DNA from: Odontesthes bonariensis | Taxonomy: Eukaryota > Chordata > Actinopteri > Atheriniformes > Atherinopsidae | Direction: 5' to 3' | DNA length: 64,000 bases | Assembly (NCBI RefSeq): GCF_027942865.1 | Contig: NC_134520.1 | Coordinates: 3,780,501-3,844,500, forward strand | Shown here: in pieces, positions 10,504-23,300 of the stretch | How the letters are laid out: the number at the start of each line of letters is the position of its first letter | Numbering within the stretch: the stretch's first letter is position 1 | Program-made: the position numbers and the translations under genes | Notes under the pieces: model-generated | Database searches by the model: none | What the model was told of the DNA's origin: nothing | Seen by the model: only the letters and a program-made list of their open reading frames with translations

Positions 10504-12760
10504 ATTCGTGAGAGTTTGCATCTGGATCCCGGCGGAGCGTGTCCTCTGTGCCCCGACAACCGACATCAGCTGTTACAAGCCGGCAGGTGGGATTTTTGTT
10601 CCTATCATTACGCAGTTAATCTCGGTTAGGGGAGCACAGCTGACGGCTTCCTCCGGCTTCCCCAAATTTAAAAGGACACAGGAGAGAGACGGATCCTGCA
10701 CACGGTAAGCCCTTCCATTGTTTACTTCTGCGCAGAGGGGCTGCTGAAATTGTTTGGGAAACTGTGGGCCAAGAGGTGCCGTATGTGTGAATTTGGATAA
10801 AATTGGGTGAACAGCAGCTTATGTGAGTTGTAAAGCAGACAGCTGTGAGCAGTTGGTCGTGTGGATGTATTGTTGTGATAAAGAAGAAGGACTAGTCGCT
10901 CATGCTCGGGCAGGGAAATAAATCGATGAGTTTAAACTGGAATAGTGGATACGCTTTTAGAGCAGGCAGGGTGGAAATCACCCGCTGATAGTGATGTCAT
11001 AAAGCCGACGGCCGACCTTTAATGCATTGGGGGTTCGGGCTACCGTGGGATTATGGTTCGCATTAGTCATTAATATATGTGAGAATTATTTTCACTAGTC
11101 AAGGAGTAGACGAATGCTGGTATTTGATTGACTTGCGAACATAAAAGTTTGGAGGTGGAATCAAAACGGCAGTTCAAGAAAACTCTGAAAAAGTCAATTC
11201 CAGTTCTATACGGGCACATTTTAAGTATATATGTTTATATCATTTTATATATCTGCTTAGAACTCTTTGGAGTTATCCGAGACCTCAGTATAAAGACATT
11301 TAAGAGAAAATTCGAATTCGTTTATGAAATTGACCACAGGAGATTATTATTGAGAGGTCACAGCGAAGCTGATAAATACACGTCAGCATCTGTTGCTTTG
11401 GTCAGAGACCATATCACAAGGCTTGTAGGGAAAACACATTTTGTATTCCATATATTGCCGACACCAACATCTCCTGAAAAATTAAAAGTCTAAATGAAAG
11501 AAATTGATAATTTAAAAATGTGAAGATTTGAACGGTGACTGACACAAAACTTTTGACCGACTGACTTGAGTGTGTGGGACCGGTCTGTTGTCTGTCAATG
11601 TGTGTGTGAAATCTGATGTTTGTGTGAATCAAGAAAGAGAAGAAAAGAGAAAAGGTTCTGACTCATATCATCCCTTGACTTTTGAGTATTCGTAGTATTT
11701 TAATTCACACTCAGATTTGCTTCATTATTATAACTGGCTTTATGGTCATAATTTGCTTCATTGGTATAATCTGCTTAATTGTGATAGTTGCCGCATTAAT
11801 AACTTGGGGAAATAAGGTGTTGTGCCGAAATGTGCTGTTATTTTTAAACACTGTGGGTTTCTTTCTTTAAGACTCTATATTTTCGTTGAGTGCATCTTGT
11901 TATTATTGAATACTGCTGTGATTGGTGTTAAGTTTCTAAAGTTCTATTCTTAACAGGCGAGTGAATTGTGTTCTGGCTCTCAGGGGGACAGAGGGTGCTG
12001 CGCGTTCCCGCGGCTAGTGTGTGGGTGCGTGCTCTGGCCTTGAGAGTTTCCTGCTGCTTCAAATGTTCGTGTGTGATCACATTTTCTTTCCTTGTGTCTT
12101 CCAGGGGCAATTTATGGTTGAACTGTAATGATTATTAGTTTTCTTTAGGTAATGTGCAAGTTGCGGAGTTGTTATCAGTCGAGTAATGCAGGTTGAATGT
12201 GACATTCCTGATAAAAAAGTTTCTCGCTTATGCATTGTTTCTGTATCTTTTGATTTGTAGTTTCCCTGTCCACAGCGTGTTAAATTGTATTTCTCTCTCT
12301 TTCTTAACAAACGCCATTTTGAGGTGAAGAATAGGGCAACTGTTATTTCTGTGTTAAATTGTATTTCTTCTCTGTCCAGCTGAAAGTTTGTATTTCCTCC
12401 TTTTTCTTAACTTGTTACAAAGTGTGACAAACGCCATTTTGAGTTGGGGTGTGGTTCAATTGTTATGTCTGGTTCAATTGTTATGCTTGGGAGGAGTTAA
12501 TAACAGCCTGGGAGGTAGACTAAGTGGTGTGTTCATATTTGATTGGTTACAATTCACGTGGTTCATTGAAGGCAGGCTTAGAGGTGTGTTCATATTTCAT
12601 TGGTCAAAAAATATTTTTATTTCATTGGTCAGAATTGACGTAGCTGTGACGTACATTGGATCATCTGGATTGGTGGAGAACATTGTGTGTGGATTGGATC
12701 GGAAGCATCCGGAGGTGAGCAAAAGTTGGGGCAACGCCTTTAGCCTGAGTCACTTCATAC
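10504..12760 (+). other. ERV leader, unassigned part
   Basis: About 2.3 kb of untranslated-looking sequence between the primer-binding site and the minisatellite. It contains one 121-codon open frame (11,128-11,493, opening on TTG) with no recognised domain, and a short hydrophobic frame at 11,682-11,870. Neither resembles a known retroviral protein. A GTAAGC at about 10,705 could act as a splice donor, but that is only inference. Confidence 0.5.
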
Positions 12761-12769
12761 AGAGTAAGC

Positions 12770-13650
12770 ATTAACTGAGCTTTTGATTAGCAATAAATTA
12801 ACATTGGGTAGTATTAGCAATACAGCAAGTATTGATTAGCAATAATTAGTATTGATTAGCAATCACTAGCGTTGAATAGCATAATTAGCATTCAATTAGC
12901 ATTGGTCAACAAGGAAGCTAGCATTGATTAGCAATAGTTAGCATTGGTTAGCATTAGTAGCATTTGCTAGCATGTCATTAGCCATAATTAGCATTGATCA
13001 GAAATACAATTAGCATTGATTAGTAATAGTTAGCATTGGTTAGCATTAGTAACATTTGCTAGCATTTCATTAGCCATAATTAGCATTGATCAGAAATACA
13101 ATTAGCATTGATTAGCAATAGTTAGCATTGGTTAGCATGAGTAGCATTCGTTAGCATGTTATTAGCCATAATTAGCATTGATCAGAAATACAATTAGCAT
13201 TGATTAGCAATAGTTAGCATTGGTTAGCATTAGTAGCATTTGCTAGCATTTCATTAGCCATAATTAGCATTGATCAGAAAGACAATTAGCATTGATTAGC
13301 AATAGCAATAAGGCAAATATTGGTTTAAATCTTAATTAGCAATAGGTTAGCATTTATTAGCAACAGCTAGGAAGCTAACATCCATTGGCATTGGTTGTCA
13401 AACATTAACATTAGCAATAATAGTAACCGAACTCCAAACCGGAAGTCAAAAAGCTAAATTAGCCTAACATTGAATTAACATTGGTTTAATTAAAAAAAAA
13501 AAAAACAACCTAGAGCATAAGCTTTCAAAGCTAACATAGGCTGACCTTAACATTAGCATTGACAACATCCAATCCAGTAATTAGCTGCATCTAAGCTAAA
13601 TTTAGCCAAGCATTAAATTAGCATTGATTAGAGTTAAATAATTAGTGCAT
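12770..13650 (+). repeat. Minisatellite with 92-bp period built from TTAGCATT units
   Basis: The string GCCATAATTAGCATTGATCA recurs at 12,981, 13,073, 13,165 and 13,257, exactly 92 bp apart. Within each unit the octamer TTAGCATT and variants (TTAGCAAT, CTAGCATT) repeat many times. The array fades into looser TTAGCAT-rich sequence on both sides, with A-runs at about 13,490-13,505 and 13,666-13,693. It lies between the ERV leader and gag, so it belongs to the element or was captured by it. Confidence 0.9.
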
Positions 13651-13664
13651 TTAAATTGACTTTC

Positions 13665-13696
<32 letters not shown>

Positions 13697-13793
13697 GGAA
13701 TTCGAATAATAAATAAGGGAAATTTAGAAAATAGATAAGTAAATAAAAAGAAAAAGTCAAAAGACAATAGAAGGGAACTAACTAGGTGAAACA

Positions 13794-15265
13794 ATGGATA
13801 TAACACCAACAATAATCATCAGCGCCAAACATCCTGAACATTCCAAAGATATTAAAAAGATATCTCTAAAATGGGAAAAACGAACAAAAAATAACGTCTC
13901 ACCCTGGCCAAAAGATGGCACTTTCAATGTAACTACCTGTAAGATTATGGAACAAAGGATTAAAGCTTACAAACCAAAGGACAAAAGCAAAAAGAGACAG
14001 GAAAAAGAGAGCTTGAATTAAAAGTTTTACATTTCTTTGAAAATGCAGAGCTATTTCCAACACTGGCAGGAGCAGCAAACATACAAGGAGATTCTGAAAT
14101 AAAAGATCATAAAATATCTCATGAACGTCCAGAACCACAAATAGCTACATCAAGCAGTCATGGAGCTCTTGAGCCAGACGCCATCTGTAATTCAGATCAG
14201 GCAAGGGGACAGCTCCCACAATACCAAAAATCACCCGAACTGGCACCTCCAGTTCAAAAGGCATCTTCTGAAGAACATAAGAGTCCAACAGCGTCAGCAC
14301 CGAGTTTGATAGAAATGACGCAGGGACAGTATGTGCCGTGGCAGACGCTCGACCTAGTGGGGCTGGTTGCTCGATTGCCGGACATTCACAGAGGTGCAAG
14401 TAGATGGATAAGAGCGTTTGAACAAGAGACTGTGCATAAACTGTTGTCTGTGGGACACATTAAGGCAGTGTGGGCACTGTGTTTTGGAACTTCTATCATG
14501 GAGGGCATTTTGAGACACAGTGAGAATGACTGGATGTTAAGCCACCGAGCTGATGGAACTGATTTTAATGCATATCGAGCTGCACTCTGGAGAGCGTTAC
14601 GAGCTGAGTTTCCTGCGGGAGTGGACCTCGAAGCATTAAAGGGGGAGCCACTGTCAGGAACAGAGAGTCCGGCTGTGTACATTGCACAGCAATTGAAGAA
14701 ATGGAGACAAGAGTCTGAGGGAGAAATCGAGAAGAGCCCAGCTTGGGTGACATTGTTCAGAGTTTCCATCAAAGAGGCTCTGCCTGCCCCAGTTCAGGGG
14801 AGGCTGGGGGATGTGGTGGGGCTGAATTCAATGTCACATGGACAATTCCGAGACCACGTGGTGCATGCAGTAAACAAATACAGAAAAGAACTGAAACGGA
14901 AGGATCAGGAGAAGGATATGCAAAGGGAACTTGCACGGTTGCAGTTAGAAGAACTGCAAGCAAAGCAAGAGGTACGAAATGAGGCCATGACAGCGGGGGC
15001 CACTGAACAGCCATCACAGGGGCAAGTCCATCGTCGACCCTGTCAAAGGTCAAGAAGAGGCGCACCAGGAGGACGAAGGTCCTCGGGGGCATGTTGGGCC
15101 TGTGGCGAGAGGGGACACTTTGTTTACAGCTGTCCGAGAGCACCGAGAAACCCGAGTGTTCGGCAGGACCGTGGCCAGTCCCTGGGGGGCGGAGCAAGTG
15201 GCCCGGCAGGTCCAAGGCGTTCCTCTGGCAGAGGAATCCCAGTATTGGTTTACATTGACATATAG
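13794..15265 (+). pseudogene. ERV gag (broken by one frameshift)
   Basis: The structural polyprotein gene of the provirus. An ATG at 13,794 opens a matrix-like segment (MDITPTIIIS...PWPKDGTFNV) that stops at 14,021. The rest continues in another frame, so one indel lies near 14,020. The second frame (from before 14,306 to 15,265) holds the capsid-like region (VPWQTLDLVGLVARLPDIH; AVYIAQQLKKW), a highly charged Arg/Glu/Lys stretch, an Arg-rich basic patch and one zinc knuckle, CWACGERGHFVYSC (CX2CX4HX4C). A single CCHC knuckle and this capsid layout fit gamma/epsilon-like retroviruses. The C-terminus runs directly into pol sequence because of a deletion. Confidence 0.85.
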
Positions 15266-17276
15266 AGGTAAGAAGTACACTTACATCAGACGTACTCAAA
15301 AGGGTTTAAAAACCGCCCTCATGTGTGTCATCATTACAAAACAAAATAAAGTTTTTAAGTTAAATGTGTCACGATTACTAAGTTTCTAAAACTTGAATTT
15401 AAATAGGTCACTGTTACTAGGACAAAACAAAACAAAGTTTCTGAATTTAAAATTTAAATGTGCCACTATTACGAAGTTCTAAAATTTGAACGGAACAAAG
15501 TTTCTAATTTAAATTTTAGCATTGATAGTCTGAATTAGAGTATCTATTTAGCCCATAGGGAATTACTGATATCTCTCCATCCCACTTGGAGGGGGTAAGA
15601 AAAGCGCCATGTCCAAATTAAATGAATAAATAACTAATGAATAAATAAGTAAAATTAAAATACAACAAGTATGATCATCTTTGGGGAGGATTATGCAATA
15701 AAATGCGCTTCCTCTGGAAGGAATCATGAAAGATCCAAAGATCAAAGGTTGAAAGCACAACTTTGAAAATTTGAAACGAAATTAGCAAAAGTCATCCAAA
15801 ACGGCCAACACTAGTCTATGAGAAGCCATTTTTCTTATATGTCTCCAATAAAAACCATAAGATTTCAGAACTAATAAATCAGAGTAGGTATGTTGGGACT
15901 CGGACAGGATGTTTGCAGGTTGTGCATCTTTTGACACGTCCAGATGTGAATACAGCAGTGTACTACATCGGGATCTGCAGATGTCATTCCACGTGAGTTT
16001 GAAGGAGAACCACATGAGCGTGTGGCAGAAGCTGTGAGATACATTAGACTGAGACCTGACTTAGGAGCAACTCCACTTGTTCAGGCTGACGTCACTTATG
16101 TGGTGCATGGTTCATGTTGTGAGATCATTTGGGTGATCATGAGGTTTTGCAGTTATGAAACAGGAAGGTGGAGAACTTTGTGACGGTGAAAGCTGAGAAG
16201 TGTGAACGGCCATGTGCGGCACAGTTGGCTGAACTGAAGGCACTAACGGAAGCATGTTGACTGGTGAAAGGTAAGGTTACGAATGTGTACACAGTTTCTG
16301 CATATGCTCATGATATTTTCTCTGCATTTTGAGCAGTTGTGAAGCAGAGAAGGTTCAGGAGGTCAGACGGAAGTCCAGCGCGACAGGAGGTCCAAATGAA
16401 GGAGCGGATTGCGGTCATGAAAATTGTAAATTGGCAGTGATACAATGTCAAATAATCATAGAGGTCACAAAATGGTTGGTAAAGGTAATATCGCGGCTGA
16501 TGAAGCAGCAAAAGTAGCATCAAAGTGCCAGCTTGCTGTTTTGGCACCAATGGTGTTACTGGAGCCAGATGTCACGCCATCACAAGGATATTGGTCATAC
16601 ATATTGGATAAATAGTAGTAAATTTTTTTTGGTAAGGGAATGGATTCATCTGTTTGTCTTTCCATCAGAGATTAGCTCAAATAATGGTTAAGTGTTTGTT
16701 TATAAAGGTGCAAGAGGCATTCTGCAGCAGCTGCGAATCAAGCAGCGCTGTGGGGCCGTTTATCATCCACAAAGTCAAGGGATGCATGAGAGGATCAATG
16801 GAACCTGGAAAGTGAAATTGAATTGAATCTGTGCTTCAACCAAACTAACTAGATGCTTTGCTGCTTGCACTAATGAGATGTCCTATGCAGACTCATAGAG
16901 TCACGCACTAACACCGCATAAAATGCTAACGGGTCGACCCAGGCCGCCACCTCAGTTCCCACTTGAGCAGGTGCAAACAGAGTGGACAGCTTACATGAAG
17001 CAACTAACTGCAGTCCACAGAACAATCTATCTACAGGAGGAGTTCAGAGACTTGAGTCTCAAACAGCTGGTTGAGAGGCCAGTGGTGCCAGGCGACCAGG
17101 TGCACATCGAAGTGTTCCGGAGGAAGTGGCTTGTGCCAAGACGGAAAGGACCGTACACAATGGTGCGAGCAACATCAACAGCAGTTCAAGTGGAAGGTAG
17201 CAACACATGGTACCATTTGAATCACTGCACTAAGGTTCGGACTAAAGACAAAGACGGAGTCCGAGGGAAAGGATGA
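15219..17276 (+). pseudogene. ERV pol remnants (RT, RNase H, integrase pieces)
   Basis: Only pieces survive. At about 15,219-15,335 there is a short RT palm piece (SQYWFTLTYRGKKYTY) joined directly to the gag end, so protease and the N-terminal RT are gone. The rest of RT, including its YxDD region, is not recognisable. At about 15,950-16,540 an RNase H can be followed across frames (ADVTYVVHGSC; AQLAELKALT; GKGNIAADEAA); its first active-site Asp is replaced by His. At about 16,655-16,830 part of the integrase core remains (GAVYHPQSQGM), without the zinc-binding N-terminus. An open frame at 16,923-17,276 is the integrase C-terminal domain (MLTGRPRPPP; GDQVHIEVFRRKW; WYHLNHCTKV). It is not functional. 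Confidence 0.8.
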
Positions 17277-17277
17277 A

Positions 17278-19230
17278 CGAAAGGAAGAGGTTAAGATTTC
17301 TGACACTGTGAGCATCCAGGTGTGGGTGTTGGCCGACAGCATGGGCTCAGGAGAACGAAGCCTGGAGATGTTGGACGGGATCCCGCGGACAGGAGAGGCT
17401 GGAAGGGTCCCGTGATGAAGCCACCCCGCAGGGAAGTAGCCAGCCTGGGTCAGATGAGTATGATGCAACAATACACACCCACTCAGACCATGCCACGCCA
17501 CAAACTTTGCCAGCAATACACACTAGAGCTAGTCGTGAAAAGGCAGATGTTAAGCTTGAATTTAAGTACGTGGGAATAAAGGTTGGTGGAAGTGTGAGGA
17601 AGGATGAGTAAGTATGAGTAAGTAGGGGGAAGTGTGTGGAGGTGTGGATCATGGGTCCGGAGGAGGAGACGACCAGATCACCGCCTCTGGACACCTCGAC
17701 GAAGGGGCAATCTGGTAAGATCATGTCAGATCGGGTCAGAAGGAGTTGTTCACAATGGGTGTAAGAATAGAAAGATTTTTCGGGGAAGACTAGGGGGATT
17801 TGATACCATTAGCACTACAGGACAGAATAATCATGTTAACCCAAGAACAGACGGAGTGTACATGCACAGGTGGAGTCGGGAAAACAGTGTAACTGTGGAA
17901 AATGGGTTGAGGCAGCACAGGATATGTGGTATAGATGGGCATGGTACACTACGAGGGAACTGACAGCAACGGAGTGTCTCATATGCGCAGACGCTCCGGG
18001 GGCATTGCCTGTTGTTGTTCCAGGGCCAAACACCTTCAGGGACTGTGCAGTGGTCCAGCAACGGGAATGCAGAGAAGGTAGGTTCACATCGGCAGAGGAT
18101 AAACGGTTATTGTTTCCTAGGTGTGGTATGAAGTGCAGATTGATGTTCGGGCCAAATAAATTACATAGTTATTTTCAAAATAAGGGAGGGCCACAAATTT
18201 GAGTCTTCTTGTGCGGAATTTAGTCACAGTACATCACAGGAGGGGCCTCCCACTGATTATAGAGTAGATTATGATGGTGAGTTTGGATGCTTTTGGAACT
18301 CGCGTAGGTAGTACTAATGTTAAATGAAAACAAGATTTATTGGGATTTATTTATTTGGATCAAAATGTGAATATATAGAAATGATCATTTTAACTCTATA
18401 TCTTTTTGGGGATCAGACACACCCAGTGGCTGAGAGTTACTGGATGTGTGGAGATGATGTTTTGTTAAATGTGCTACCCAACAGGGAGATAGGTTTTTGG
18501 GCACTGGTGAGGAGGAACACATCAGTTGTGGTAGTGTATGACAAGGTAAACGAGATGCTAGGATTGGATGTGGAAGAAGGGAGAGTTAAAAGATCTAGTG
18601 ATGGCTACATCAGGGATAAGCACGTTTACTTGGATGCAATACGACAGCCGAGAGGGATTCCTTTGAGCTCAAAGCACGCAGGGAGATGGCAGCTGGATTT
18701 GAGGCTGGTTTGCAGGGAATCATATTTAACAAAATGGGGAGTGGACTAATTACATATAATACAACCAACAGAGAATTCTTAGCTACACGAGTGAAGGGTT
18801 TGCAGGCTTTGGAGAACAACGACATGAGACGAGTATGATGGCTTGGTAGAACAGACAAGTTTTAGAAGGTATATTAGAAGGGAAAATGGTGTTGGCCAGA
18901 TGGTTGGGGAAAATGTTGTACATTTACACCCGGGAACACTGCAGCTCATGGAACGGTTACAACGGCCGTGAAGGAGTTCAGAGAACGGAGAGAGGAGCTG
19001 ACGTGTGATGCTGGTGGAGGTGAATGGTAGTGGACTGGTCTGTTTGGGATTTTGGGTAAAGGGGGAGCGATGACAGTTAAGGCGGGAATAGCAATATTGT
19101 TGATAGTGAGGATGGTTTCCCTATTGGTGTGTTGCATTATACCCATTCTGGGAAGGCGTTTGCTGCAAGTGATGTTCAAACAAACAGTGGAAGGAATCTG
19201 GAGGCAGATGACCATGCGAGACCAGGCCTG
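17278..19230 (+). pseudogene. ERV env (degenerate)
   Basis: The envelope gene is split over several frames. The surface-subunit part carries Cys-rich stretches (17,870-18,202: CNCGKW, ECLICADAPG, FPRCGMKC) and 18,324-18,749 (ESYWMCGDDVLL). A furin-type site R-V-K-R lies at 18,582-18,593, marking the SU/TM boundary, and is followed by YLDAIRQPRGIP, a familiar N-terminal TM segment of fish env genes. A hydrophobic span about 19,070-19,150 (AILLIV...LLVCCIIPILG) is the likely membrane anchor. Multiple stops and frameshifts interrupt it, so no envelope protein can be made. Confidence 0.75.
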
Positions 19231-20046
19231 AGGACCAACGCATGGGAAGAGCGGGTCAACGAATGAAGGTTATCAACGGACGGTTCACAAGTTTCTTTCC
19301 TCGAGGGTGGAACCAAGTTTAGTCTGACAGGGAGAAGAGATGCTGAAGATCTCTTTGATTGGGAGTGACGTACTGGCGACCTCTCCTCCCAGAGTTAGCT
19401 TAGCAGTTCCAGACCCAGCCGGACGGATGTTCGGCCAGAAGCAGACGACCCCAGAGCACAGGAGATGGGACGGGACTGGAGGAGCTGCATTACATTGCAT
19501 TTTATTACTATTGTTGTGTGATAATCCATAATTTTATGTATTGTACTTGGTACAAAACTGTGACTAACTGATTTGAAGGTGGTGTATTCAGTCTATGTGT
19601 ATTATCAATCAAAACTGATCACTGATATGTCAATTGCCAATTGTGTTAGTCAACTGTTCGAGTGCGACCTTGGTAAAGTGGTCGGTCGCCAGTGGGGGGG
19701 GCCGTAGGTGAATTTTCCCAAGATAAGAACATGAGTTACGAAAGTAGCAGCCGGTGGGTTTTTCGCACCTATGCACTGCGAACAGTGGACAAGTGTGATG
19801 GCAATGTAAAACTTGTAGTGTTGTTGAAATCAATATCGTGTGATTTAAGTTAATCATTGAATATGATTCGAGTAGACACATATATATATTCCTTCTCATG
19901 AATTCTAAATGGTCCCGTTGATTGATATTGTAGAATTATTAGAATAATTTAGTGTTGATTATGTTAATTAATTCTTAATTAACTATGTGGGATGATTTTC
20001 TTTTATTTTAGATTATTTCTTTATTAAATCACTGATAAGTGATTTC
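19231..20046 (+). other. ERV 3' untranslated region, unassigned
   Basis: About 0.8 kb between the env remnant and the 3' LTR. No conserved reading frame was recognised. Confidence 0.5.
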
Positions 20047-20057
20047 AGGGGGGACTA
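20047..20057 (+). promoter_or_regulatory. Probable polypurine tract before the 3' LTR
   Basis: AGGGGGGGA at 20,047-20,054 lies three bases before the TG of the 3' LTR, the usual place for plus-strand priming. Confidence 0.65.
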
Positions 20058-20363
20058 TGTGGGAGAAGGATGTCATGACATGTTCATGACTTCTGGCCTA
20101 GTTACATCCTGGGCCTTGTTGACTGGTTCAGAATATTGTTGATAGTTAGAAGGAGCGTGTTTATGATAAACTGCGAAAGCTAGGCGCCTCCGGAGAGGGC
20201 CACGTACACTTGTTATGATAAAACGGTATAAAAGGGTGTCACTAGATGAGCTCGTCGGACATTTTATACATTCTGTATGCACATTTGCTGTGACGGTTTG
20301 TTCAATAAACTCCCCAATGGACGGCTGACCAACGCGGGATTCGACTCTAATTTCTCCACAACA
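20058..20363 (+). repeat. 3' LTR of the provirus
   Basis: 306 bp, starting TGTGGGAG and ending CCACAACA, with no mismatch to the 5' LTR found by eye. The downstream flank begins CCTT, repeating the four bases before the 5' LTR. Confidence 0.95.
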
Positions 20364-23300
20364 CCTTCTTCCTCTTTTTTAAATCCCAGTTTGAAAACTT
20401 TTGCATGTCTTTTGCAAATATTAGACCAGTGCACTAAAAATAGCAAAATTCGGGAGTTTTTCTGGAGTAATAACTTCCAGCAATTCCTCATCTGCTAACT
20501 AAACAACCACTCGTGTGCTGGTCTCCCTGTCAGCATTTTATTTCCCACTCTCCCTTAAAACTCTCACACAGGACACTTCACATTTGTTAGTGCAGACTGT
20601 AGACTTCGCAGCTCTTCAGGGTATGCCAAACTAAAATAATATTGATTATAAACTGCACCGTCTATATGCATACGGATAATAAAATGTGTAGCTTGCAGTG
20701 AAGCTGTTGCAAACTTCAAATTTCAGACTTCTTGCAATCCTAAATGGGACATTTATATAAGCTTGCATCAATCAAGTGCCAAATGATGTCTTCATCAACA
20801 CATGCTTAGTCATTCACCAACAAACACTTGTCTATGTGGTGCCTTGATCTAGTTTTCCAACCGACACCTCGCTGACTGCACGTGTGACACGAGCAGCAGG
20901 CTGAGATCTGACCTGCCTCATTTTCCCTGTGAACACAAAATCAAGATGGTGATGCACAGAGTGTGGACTGGGTTAGATAAGAAGTAGCTGAAACACAAAG
21001 TTGCAAGGACAAATCTTTAAGTAGAATTCTGTTTAAATTAGAAAACCAAACAGCCTTTTACTTCTGGTAACCCATTATCTGATGCCAAAGCAGGCTGAGT
21101 TTCAATAAAGCTCAATCCAAAGTGAAAACATCAACAAACATTTTCCTTGATTCAATTTTAGAAAATGTAAAGTCATTACAGTAAACATGCACGGCCTTCC
21201 TGAGAACTCTGGAATGAGGTCTTTTACTGTCTCTGATGACACTTATAGGAAAAGTGGTGGATTGCTTTAAGGCATTAAGACATGATGCAGCAAATGAGTG
21301 TACCAGCTCCCGTGATGAGACGGCGCCTCAGGTCTTAATGGGCTAATGGAGAAATCAAGAAGAGCCTATTGTGCGTCACACAGTGTCTAGCGGACTTAAG
21401 AAATTAACCTCATCTTGTGGGAAGTATGGTGTTACAGTAAATTAGAGCGACACAAATGAAGGATGGGAAATACGGTAGCAACAATTTGAAATATTTAATC
21501 AAATAATTACAGGGGTGGTATGATAGTTTTTGGAAATGAGGTTCCATCCATCCATTATCTTCTGCTTGTCCGGGGATCGGGTCGCGGGGGCAGCAGCTTG
21601 AGCAATGAGGTTGTAATGTTTTTATTTCAATGACTTTCATAATCAGTTCAGTACAGTACATTGAATAAATAACTGAATCCATGAGTGGTCGCTTTAATAT
21701 TCTGGGAATCGAGTTAGCAGTAGGTGTGCTTCACGTCATGAGGACCCTGAAAGTAAGCATGACAGTCACTGAGTTCCGCTGCTGACATGTGCAGCTTCTT
21801 CTCCTGTCAGGTTTCAGGCAGACACAACATGAGCCTGTTCATTAACAATTTCTTATGATCAAAGAGTTCAGAATATCTTCAACAGCCCTGAAGACGGTTT
21901 ATTGATCACTGTCCTTTCAGCAGTTTTACATTACCCTTCTGATCGTGTTTGTTTAACAGAGGATTGTTAAATGCTTTTTTTTTTTTTTTTTTAAAAAGAG
22001 ATTTACAATCATAGCAAGACAGTTATTGCTCACTGAGCTGTACAGTTGCAACCATATTCCAGCTACTGAATGATCTGAACTTAGGAATGAGAAGCTACTG
22101 AGTGGCTGAGATAGGGGTGAGTCATTCATAGGCAGAAAGGAAATGTTGCAGACAATGGAGGGTGAATCAGACTCAGTGAAGCAGTGAAGTTTGTTGCCTA
22201 TGACAGGGCTTAAATAAAAAGGATAAGTGGAAAATTTATCACTCTGAGAATCAGCTTTTTTCACTGCATTTTTCGTCATTACCCTGTTGACATTTATCAT
22301 TTTTTATTTGTCTGTTTTCTGACTGGCAGTACATAGTAATATTAGTTTGTACGGACACACAGTCAACTCTGTGAATGATTCAGTACTTGTTAGTTATGAA
22401 AGAGAAATGCTCAGGATGATCTAAGTTGTGGAGAAACAGTTACGATCGGAAATCATTTTGATGTGGATACTTTCCCTTCTCCTAAAGTTTTGAACATTTT
22501 GTTTCTCCCTACAGGAAAAGCTGTGGTGAGACCCAAATATTTTAACATATAATCTTGAGATTGTTTGACAGAAATCAGAACGCATGCGCATAATATAGGA
22601 TATAGCATATATGGACAAAATAAGGCCAGGAGGCCAGACCCTGGCCCTCTGATCTTTTCAATATAGCCTGCAACATCCTTAGTTGAAAAACGGAAAATCT
22701 CCCAAAATAAAAACAAAGTTGGCATTTTGTTGACTCAAGAGGTGAGTGAGAATATTGCCTTCTCACTTGATTACAGCAGAAAGGCAGTGTTGTGCGTGAA
22801 ATATGCTCATGAGGGGCATTCATATTGTAAATTTTGGATTGAACACGGCTGTTTTTAACTGATGAACGTGAAGTGAGCGCAGCCAGCTCTTGCGGCATTG
22901 ATACTCACTTTCTTTTCGACCGTGTGCGTGTCTTGCTGAATTGTGCCTGCACACAACCCCATGTGCTGTGCCCTGGCAGAAGCCACAGACTTTGCCATGA
23001 TTTCTGCACCGATAAATTCTCTCTCTCTATATATATATATATATACAACCAATGCAACTGCATTAAGACATCTTTAGTTATTAGCATGTAGAAGTATGCA
23101 GCAACATTCCTACAACAAACGACATGAGAAAAACTAACTAAAAAGTGGAGTGGAAGGTTCTGAAAACAGCTATAAAGGCGTGAAAAAAGAGTGAGGCGTG
23201 CTGGCAGAATCTGAAGGGTGTGACAGAAGGCTTTGCACAGCGGAAAACCAGAGGAGGACACCTGTAATGATGCAGACAGCTACCTGTTCACCGACTCTGT

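Larger units (their letters stand above)
10183..20363 (+). mobile_element. Endogenous retrovirus (fish ERV), full-length but defective
   Basis: A 10.2-kb provirus bounded by two 306-bp LTRs that look identical by eye. A 4-bp target duplication, CCTT, lies directly outside both LTRs (10,179-10,182 and 20,364-20,367). In order it has a tRNA-Trp-like primer-binding site, an unusually long leader (about 3.3 kb) with a minisatellite, gag with a CCHC knuckle, remnants of pol, env with a furin-type site and membrane span, and a G-rich polypurine tract. The interior is full of frameshifts and deletions. Gag and env resemble gamma/epsilon-type fish retroviruses; finer placement needs a phylogeny. No frame of the interior is complete, so the copy cannot supply its own proteins. 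Confidence 0.93.

Noticed and set aside
10198..10566. 122-codon minus-strand frame, repeated at 20,073-20,282
   Set aside because: It is antisense to the ERV LTRs and explained by the LTR duplication.
11682..11870. Short Ile-rich hydrophobic frame in the ERV leader
   Set aside because: AT-rich composition explains it; no start context or family resemblance.
12770..13650. CRISPR-like regular spacing of the 92-bp units
   Set aside because: Spacers are not unique; the whole unit repeats, so it is a minisatellite.
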